From Methanomicrobiaceae archaeon (GTDB lineage: Archaea > Halobacteriota > Methanomicrobia > Methanomicrobiales > Methanomicrobiaceae): a stretch of DNA of 10,645 nucleotides. The notes under the pieces were generated by a model. The model ran no database searches, had not been told where the DNA came from, and saw only the letters and a list, made by a program, of their open reading frames with translations. The translations under genes were made by a program, and so were the position numbers. Every line of letters begins with the position of its first letter. Positions within the stretch are counted from its first letter, which is position 1. The stretch lies in contig DAOVRB010000012.1 in assembly GCA_030628325.1 (NCBI GenBank), forward strand, positions 1-10,645. Reading direction: 5' to 3'. Positions 7,343 to 10,645 of this stretch are shown piece after piece.

Positions 7343-7375
7343 GTCAGGTCTGACATATGGGAAAAGATTATTATA
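7343..7375 (+). promoter_or_regulatory. Rubredoxin promoter with upstream palindrome
   Basis: A purine-rich BRE-like GGGAAAAG followed by ATTATTATA (7367-7375) is a likely promoter, placing the transcript start near 7400 and leaving a leader that carries GGAGGT. Immediately upstream, GTCAG-GT-CTGAC (7343-7354) is a perfect short inverted repeat and a candidate regulator site. Confidence 0.45.
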
Positions 7376-7426
7376 GCAGTATATTCATTGAAACATATAA
7401 CCGTTTTTGAAGCGGAGGTATTTCAG

Positions 7427-7591
7427 ATGGGAAAGTGGAAATGTAAAATCTGTGGATATGTATATGATGAGGAAAAAGGCGAATCTTTAAAAGATACACC
7501 AGAAGGGACGCTTTTTAAAGATCTCCCGGATGACTGGGCCTGCCCGGTCTGCATGTCACGAAAAGATCTTTTTGAAGAGATTTCTCTGTAA
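7427..7591 (+). CDS. Rubredoxin
   Basis: A 54-residue iron electron-carrier protein. ATG 7427 is chosen because GGAGGT (7414-7419) lies seven bases upstream and the protein then begins MGKWKCKICGYVYDEEKG, as rubredoxins do; a longer frame upstream has no family support. One iron is bound by four cysteines in two CxxCG/CxxC-type hooks: Cys6 and Cys9 (CKICG), Cys39 and Cys42 (CPVC). The conserved DLPDDWACPVC and KDLFE segments are present and the length is typical. In anaerobes such proteins pass electrons to oxygen- or peroxide-reducing enzymes (flavodiiron protein, rubrerythrin, desulfoferrodoxin). None of those partners is encoded here, so the partner is unknown. It is monocistronic, with a hairpin at its stop codon. 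Confidence 0.95.
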   Translation: MGKWKCKICGYVYDEEKGESLKDTPEGTLFKDLPDDWACPVCMSRKDLFEEISL

Positions 7592-7610
7592 GATGTACTG
7601 AAACATCTTT
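7590..7610 (+). terminator. Hairpin at the rubredoxin stop codon
   Basis: AAGATGT (7590-7596) pairs with ACATCTT (7603-7609) around a six-base loop. The stem overlaps the last bases of the TAA stop and is followed by only one further T. It may stabilise the mRNA end rather than terminate it. Confidence 0.4.
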
Positions 7611-7630
7611 GGCAAATGAAATTTATTGAG

Positions 7631-7691
7631 AAAAAGAGAACCGGGGACATACGCGGGTAAATCCCCTCATATCTCCGGTTCAATCTTTTTT
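7631..7691. terminator. Bidirectional terminator between rubredoxin and the TrmB gene
   Basis: A ten-pair stem, GAACCGGGGA (7638-7647) with TCTCCGGTTC (7672-7681), contains one G·U pair. On the + strand it is followed by T6 at 7686-7691; on the complementary strand by T5 at 7635-7631. The stem includes the last codons and stop of the TrmB gene. It is well placed to end both convergent transcripts. Confidence 0.65.
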
Positions 7692-8464
7692 GCATGATCA
7701 GTCATTTTTGTAATATATTTTTTCTGGATACATGTAATAAACGGGAGTGTTATCACAACTGCCATCCGTACACCGTTCTGCAGGTAAATTATCATGCATT
7801 CCTGTTCATCGCCCACAAAGATGTATTCAAGCAGAAACTCTGAATCTTCACAACTGATATTTCCCTTAAATACCTGCTGAAAGATGTTTTTCTGAAAATA
7901 TTCGCAGAATTCTGTTGGTATATACAGACCTGCATTACCCAGCATACGTGTAATACCTTTTTTTCCGTTTGGAAGAATTATATCAACACGGTGCTCTTTT
8001 GATGCTTCTGCAATTTTTCGGCTGAATTCACCAATGGAATTGTAATCCATGCAGACGATGCTGAGATCGTTTTTTACCATATCAATCAGTGATTCCAGAT
8101 GGCGGCGAATGCTCCATTCCCCCTGCACATACCAGATAGGTGAAGTCTTCTTCCTTGCATCAAGGGAAAGGGCCTCAAGAGCCAGAATTGCATCTGTTGC
8201 TGCATCTTCGATCCTGCTCTTCAACCTGTTTACTACAACTGCGGGCTCTACCGGGATGTAAAAATTTGGTTTTCCATGACGGACATTTACATAACCATTC
8301 TCTGCAAGTCCATCTAAAATATCATATACCCGTGGTCTTGGAACACCGCTCACTTCATGGATTTGCCTGGCATTTCCTTCGCCGATACCCACAAGGGCGG
8401 CATAAACCTTTGCTTCATATTCCTTAAGCCCAAGTGTAGTCATGTTTTTTACAAGCTCACCCAT
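7667..8464 (-). CDS. TrmB-family transcriptional regulator
   Basis: A 265-residue DNA-binding regulator. ATG 8464 is preferred because a TATA box at 8500-8491 predicts transcription starting only a few bases before it; the frame stays open further upstream, but that would place the start above the promoter. Residues about 8-72 form the TrmB winged helix-turn-helix: LGLKEYEAKVYAALVGIGEG, then the recognition helix from PRPRVYDILDGLAENG (42-57) and a wing near RHGKPNFY. A linker helix (about 75-100) leads to an effector domain. TrmB proteins in archaea control sugar transport and metabolism or redox genes; the C-terminal part here shows no sugar-binding motif I can identify, so the ligand is unknown. 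It is divergent from the DUF2115 gene, which is a plausible target along with itself. Confidence 0.9.
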   Translation of the reverse strand: MGELVKNMTTLGLKEYEAKVYAALVGIGEGNARQIHEVSGVPRPRVYDILDGLAENGYVNVRHGKPNFYIPVEPAVVVNRLKSRIEDAATDAILALEALSLDARKKTSPIWYVQGEWSIRRHLESLIDMVKNDLSIVCMDYNSIGEFSRKIAEASKEHRVDIILPNGKKGITRMLGNAGLYIPTEFCEYFQKNIFQQVFKGNISCEDSEFLLEYIFVGDEQECMIIYLQNGVRMAVVITLPFITCIQKKYITKMTDHAKKIEPEI

Positions 8465-8467
8465 TAC

Positions 8468-8500
8468 AGTTACTATTAAAGTTACAACATTATTATATCT
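8468..8500 (-). promoter_or_regulatory. TrmB gene promoter with 12-bp-period direct repeat
   Basis: On the complementary strand AGATATAATA (8500-8491) is the TATA box. Between it and the start codon, AGTTAC occurs at 8468-8473 and 8480-8485 (+ strand), 12 bp apart, so both copies lie about one helical turn apart on one face. A protein bound here would block initiation, as expected for autoregulation (inference). The TATA region may also serve the divergent DUF2115 gene. Confidence 0.5.
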
Positions 8501-8548
8501 GCCTGATACAAAGATATTGACGGAATATACCAATAAGAGGCAGTAAAT

Positions 8549-9349
8549 TTGAGAAGAACTCCCCGCATAAAAATATCCGGTCTGTTTAAAGGCCTTAAAA
8601 AACGCATCAGGGGAGAACTCAATGATGATATTGTAACTGCATTTCTGGACGTATCAGACGTGGATATGCAGAATGGAACAATCTCAGAAATTGAAAGTTC
8701 TGATCCGGCATTCCGGGAATCTGCTGAAAAAATCATTGCTTCCTGTCGCCGGATGAAGAGTTGCCGGACAAAAGGAGAACTTCTCTTTATTCTGGGAGAA
8801 GAAGTGATGAAGTACAGTCTGAAAGATCCTGAAGAGATGTATGCAAACTTCGAACGAAAGACCAGAAATATTTCAGGGACTTACAGGAATAAACTTCTGC
8901 CAAAGGTTCATGAGCAGATCTTTGAGGCTCACCACTTGCTCCTTCTTCTCTACCGCCAAGGCGGTTTTGAAGGAATGGAGAAACACCTGAATGTCAGATA
9001 TTATGATTACTGTGATATGGTTGCAGAGTCCTGCTCAGTAAAAGCCCGTCTGAATGACCCCAGAATCTTATATCTTAAATATCTCCTCGCTGCTTTTACT
9101 ATGTTTGTCTGTGAAGAACCCGCACATCCTGTAGGAACACCGTTTCCGGGAGGCCAGACCATTGATAAGTGGGATGGTGTTTGTTATTGCCCTATAAGGG
9201 ACAAAGCCGATGATGTACCATACTCTCTCTGCCCGTTCTGCCCCGCAGTCCAGAGTGATGAACCGATATATCCATGGTCGGGGTCAGTTCGCAGGAAGAA
9301 AGAGAAGCAGGAATGTCTGGAAAATTACCGGACAAATTTCAAGGGCTGA
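8549..9349 (+). CDS. DUF2115 (UPF0305) family protein
   Basis: A 266-residue protein of a family found mainly in methanogens, with no established function that I know. The start is TTG 8549, supported by AGAGG at 8536-8540; the next in-frame ATG is about 40 codons in, which would remove a basic N-terminal segment. The family segment AHPVGTPFPGGQTIDKWDG is present near residues 191-210. It leads into CYC (212-214) and, after 13 residues, CPFC (228-231), a CxC-x13-CxxC arrangement that suggests a bound Zn or Fe-S centre (inference). The middle is helical, with HEQIFEAHHLLLLLYRQGGF. There is no signal peptide. It diverges from the TrmB gene across an 84-bp control region, so the two may form a regulator-target pair. 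Confidence 0.85.
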   Translation: MRRTPRIKISGLFKGLKKRIRGELNDDIVTAFLDVSDVDMQNGTISEIESSDPAFRESAEKIIASCRRMKSCRTKGELLFILGEEVMKYSLKDPEEMYANFERKTRNISGTYRNKLLPKVHEQIFEAHHLLLLLYRQGGFEGMEKHLNVRYYDYCDMVAESCSVKARLNDPRILYLKYLLAAFTMFVCEEPAHPVGTPFPGGQTIDKWDGVCYCPIRDKADDVPYSLCPFCPAVQSDEPIYPWSGSVRRKKEKQECLENYRTNFKG

Positions 9350-9468
9350 TAAAACAGATTTCAGAGGTAGATGTAAAAATGACAGAGAGTAATAAAGAGA
9401 GAAAAACAGAGAAATTATACCATCTTCACAGGCAGAAAACCCGGAATGGAGAGAAACTAAGAGATTAA
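9313..9468 (+). CDS. Possible small Lys/Glu-rich protein overlapping the DUF2115 3' end
   Basis: A 51-codon frame starts at ATG 9313, overlaps the end of the DUF2115 gene by 37 bases in another frame, and ends at TAA 9466. It begins MSGKLPDKFQGLIKQISEVD and becomes very rich in Lys, Arg and Glu. Ribosome-site support is weak (AGGA directly before the ATG); GAGGT at 9364-9368 could instead serve an internal ATG at 9379. I recognise no family. Overlap of gene ends is common in operons, but chance is equally likely. Confidence 0.2.
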   Translation: MSGKLPDKFQGLIKQISEVDVKMTESNKERKTEKLYHLHRQKTRNGEKLRD

Positions 9469-9472
9469 TCTC
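9461..9472. repeat. 12-bp perfect palindrome downstream of DUF2115
   Basis: GAGATTAATCTC is self-complementary. GGAGA at 9448-9452 could alternatively pair with TCTCC at 9469-9473 to form a looped hairpin. No T-tract follows, so its role is unclear. Confidence 0.4.
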
Positions 9473-9498
9473 CAATTCTGATTATATGTCAGGTAATA

Positions 9499-9544
9499 TC
9501 CTGCCTTTCGCTCATTTGTGATCTGAGATGACCAAAAGGCAGGA
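9499..9544. repeat. Strong stem-loop between DUF2115 and the PH-domain gene
   Basis: TCCTGCCTTT (9499-9508) pairs perfectly with AAAGGCAGGA (9535-9544), and within the loop CTCA (9511-9514) can pair with TGAG (9524-9527). The two-level structure lacks a T-tract on the + strand, so it is not a typical terminator. It could be a 3' mRNA structure or a small structured RNA. Confidence 0.55.
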
Positions 9545-9563
9545 AAAGGTCTTCTAAGAGCAT

Positions 9564-9602
9564 AACCGGGAATAACTATATCACATATATATTTATCCGG
9601 TT
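9564..9602 (+). promoter_or_regulatory. TATA box of the PH-domain gene, bracketed by an inverted repeat (leaderless mRNA)
   Basis: TATATATTTA (9586-9595) is centred about 28 bases before ATG 9619, with no Shine-Dalgarno site between, so the transcript should be leaderless or nearly so. AACCGG (9564-9569) and CCGGTT (9597-9602) form inverted half-sites either side of the TATA box and could be an operator. Confidence 0.65.
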
Positions 9603-9618
9603 CCGACAATCTGATTAT

Positions 9619-10230
9619 ATGGCTAATGTAGATGAAGGTATAGATTTCAAGCCGGAAACACAGTTTAAGAATTATAACCTCATACTTACATCCACAACGA
9701 GCATCTTTATAATCCTGATATCTGCCGGATGGTTTGCAATACCTCTTTTAGAATTTCTTCCCGGAATGGTCCTTATTTATCTTGCAGCCATTGTGATTCT
9801 GCCGCTATTGTTCATAGTTTACTGGAATTCCCTGTACTACAGATCAATTGTCTACAGACTTGACAGCAGTGAGATGTCCTGGAAGAGGGGAGTCTGGTTC
9901 AGACATACAGGGATAGTCCCGTACAACAGAATTACAAATGTAGACATTGTACAGGGACCACTCATGAGGTTTTTTAAAATCTCGGATTTAATGATACAGA
10001 CCGCAGGTTATTCCGGGCAGGCAGCTTCAGAAATTTCCATAAAGGGCATTGATAACCCTGAAGTCCTTCGTGATATAATTCTTGACTATGTAAGGAATAA
10101 AAAACCTGAAGCCGCAGTAACGGGAGGGATGGATCACGATGATTATGATGAACAGACAGAGAGTGAACACCTGTTAAAAGAGGTCAGGGAGATCAGAAAA
10201 CTGCTTGAAAATATTTCAAAAAGGCAATAA
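9619..10230 (+). CDS. Bacterial-PH-domain (YdbS-like, DUF304) membrane protein
   Basis: A 203-residue membrane protein. Two hydrophobic helices (about 21-41 and 47-68) precede a bacterial PH-type domain (about 72-160). The family's typical segment is visible, with YNRITNVDIVQGPLMRFFKI followed by an IQTAGYSG strand and a SIKGIDNPEVLRDIIL end. Most YdbS/YdbT-like proteins have two helices then one PH2 domain, so the layout is standard. After it comes an acidic linker (DHDDYDEQTESE) and a C-terminal helix, LLKEVREIRKLLENISK, that looks like a coiled coil and may mediate oligomerisation. The domain should face the cytoplasm. The exact role of this family in archaea is unknown. It is monocistronic, with a hairpin following. 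Confidence 0.88.
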   Translation: MANVDEGIDFKPETQFKNYNLILTSTTSIFIILISAGWFAIPLLEFLPGMVLIYLAAIVILPLLFIVYWNSLYYRSIVYRLDSSEMSWKRGVWFRHTGIVPYNRITNVDIVQGPLMRFFKISDLMIQTAGYSGQAASEISIKGIDNPEVLRDIILDYVRNKKPEAAVTGGMDHDDYDEQTESEHLLKEVREIRKLLENISKRQ

Positions 10231-10232
10231 TG

Positions 10233-10261
10233 CATTCTTCAGATAGCAGGAACAAAGAATG
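10233..10261 (+). terminator. Weak hairpin after the PH-domain gene
   Basis: CATTCTT (10233-10239) pairs with AAGAATG (10255-10261) around a 15-base loop, starting two bases after the stop codon. It is AT-rich, with no T-tract directly after it, so termination is only possible. Confidence 0.3.
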
Positions 10262-10269
10262 AAAGTTCT

Positions 10270-10401
10270 CTAAGAATTCCTTTTTAAATCCACACTAATC
10301 CTCTCTGTCTGCGTATTCACCGGGACTATCTCACCGTTGTTTTCCTCCGCACTCATCTCCGGCGTCTGCAAAAAAGGAGGTTTCTCCTCTGCCTCTCTCC
10401 C
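10270..10401 (-). pseudogene. Possible lost cytoplasmic tail: open frame continuing after the membrane-protein stop
   Basis: On the complementary strand, directly after the TAA (10404-10402) of the membrane protein and in the same frame, 43 codons run to a TAG at 10272-10270. They read like a hydrophilic cytoplasmic tail (start GREAEEKPPFLQTPEM, later ENNGEIVPVNTQTERISVDL) and show the purine-rich first codon positions seen in real genes. A nonsense mutation cutting off a tail would explain this. Against it, a hairpin and T6 that look like a terminator lie inside, and an open run of this length can occur by chance. Confidence 0.3.
10370..10388 (-). terminator. Hairpin plus T6 after the membrane-protein gene
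   Basis: On the complementary strand AGGAG (10388-10384) pairs with CTCCT (10379-10375) around a four-base loop and runs into T6 (10375-10370). It sits 13 bases after the TAA at 10402, the classic place for a terminator. Confidence 0.6.
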
Positions 10402-10644
10402 TTACCGCTTCCGCCAGAGTACCAGGAGGAACAGCACGCCAAGGGCGATAATCACCCCGAGGAAGATGTAATAATACGGCATCCCCTCTCCTTCTGTCCG
10501 GGCCATCAGGGCAAAATGCCCGGATTCAGTCACGGTCGTCTGCAGAGTATGTACTCCCCCGTCTGAGATATCCGGGACCGCAACCAGTACCGGGTTCCCA
10601 CCATCAGTGCGGTAGAGGCCATAGGTATTCTCTGCAATTCCGGT
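10402..10644 (-). CDS. Membrane-anchored, probably surface-exposed protein, C-terminal part (runs off right edge)
   Basis: The complementary strand from the window edge to TAA at 10404-10402 holds 80 codons with no stop. The outer part is Gly/Thr/Val-rich beta-type sequence (YRTDGGNPVLVAVPDIS, then GGVHTLQTTVTESGHFALMA). It is followed by one hydrophobic helix, YYYIFLGVIIALGVLFLLVL, and a WRKR stop-transfer tail. By the positive-inside rule the N-terminal side lies outside the cell. This is the usual end of archaeal surface proteins held by a C-terminal helix. I do not recognise the family from this fragment. By hand sampling its GC content (about 52-62%) is higher than that of the neighbouring genes. 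The frame was found by eye; the start lies beyond the window. Confidence 0.75.
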   Translation of the reverse strand, partial: TGIAENTYGLYRTDGGNPVLVAVPDISDGGVHTLQTTVTESGHFALMARTEGEGMPYYYIFLGVIIALGVLFLLVLWRKR

Positions 10645-10645
10645 A

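Noticed and set aside
7340..7426. 29-codon N-terminal extension of rubredoxin from position 7340
   Set aside because: The extension crosses the likely promoter, has no family support, and GGAGGT points to ATG 7427.
8465..8533. 23-codon N-terminal extension of the TrmB regulator
   Set aside because: It would begin upstream of the TATA box at 8500-8491, so it would not be in the transcript.
10402..10404. Recoded stop codon (pyrrolysine-type) in the right-edge membrane protein
   Set aside because: Pyrrolysine is encoded by TAG and this codon is TAA, so recoding by that route does not apply.
1..10645. CRISPR arrays, tRNA or rRNA genes, transposases, replication origin
   Set aside because: Reading through both strands showed no regularly spaced repeats, tRNA cloverleaf, rRNA segment, transposase or integrase motif, or origin-type repeat cluster.

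Overview
The window looks like chromosomal DNA of a methanogenic archaeon, most likely of the order Methanomicrobiales. The evidence is archaeal: TATA boxes sit about 25-28 bp upstream of genes, two genes have promoter spacing that implies leaderless mRNAs, other starts carry GGTGA or GGAGGT Shine-Dalgarno sites, there is a TrmB-type regulator, and there is a DUF2115/UPF0305 protein, a family typical of methanogens. The genus cannot be named from the sequence alone.

Left edge (1 to about 930): a very AT-rich stretch, unlike the rest of the window, that reads leftward. It holds the first 233 codons of a gene whose N-terminal domain resembles nucleoside 2-deoxyribosyltransferases and TIR-like domains. 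Just upstream is a start-less 40-codon 3' remnant of another gene, which abuts a long 24-bp inverted repeat. This looks like the edge of an acquired, possibly defence-related, island.

Copper block (1150-3747, rightward): a Cu+-exporting P1B-1 ATPase (copA) is followed with no gap by a 47-residue YHS-domain metal-binding protein, whose ribosome binding site lies inside the last codons of copA. The pair looks like a translationally coupled copper-export operon.

Middle (3872-7273): a cysteine-rich DUF3795 protein (leftward), a secreted C69-family dipeptidase with a leaderless-type promoter (rightward), and an unnamed two-helix membrane protein (leftward).

Right half (7427-10230): rubredoxin (rightward) and a TrmB-family regulator (leftward) converge on a hairpin with T-tracts on both sides, which could terminate both transcripts. 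The regulator is divergent from a DUF2115 protein over an 84-bp shared control region with a 12-bp-period direct repeat. A two-helix bacterial-PH-domain (YdbS-like) membrane protein follows, again with a leaderless-type promoter.

Right edge (10270-10645, leftward, higher GC): the C-terminal 80 codons of a membrane-anchored, probably surface-exposed protein. After its TAA stop the same frame stays open for 43 protein-like codons, although a hairpin plus T6 terminator also lies there. No tRNA, rRNA, CRISPR array, transposase or replication origin was seen.
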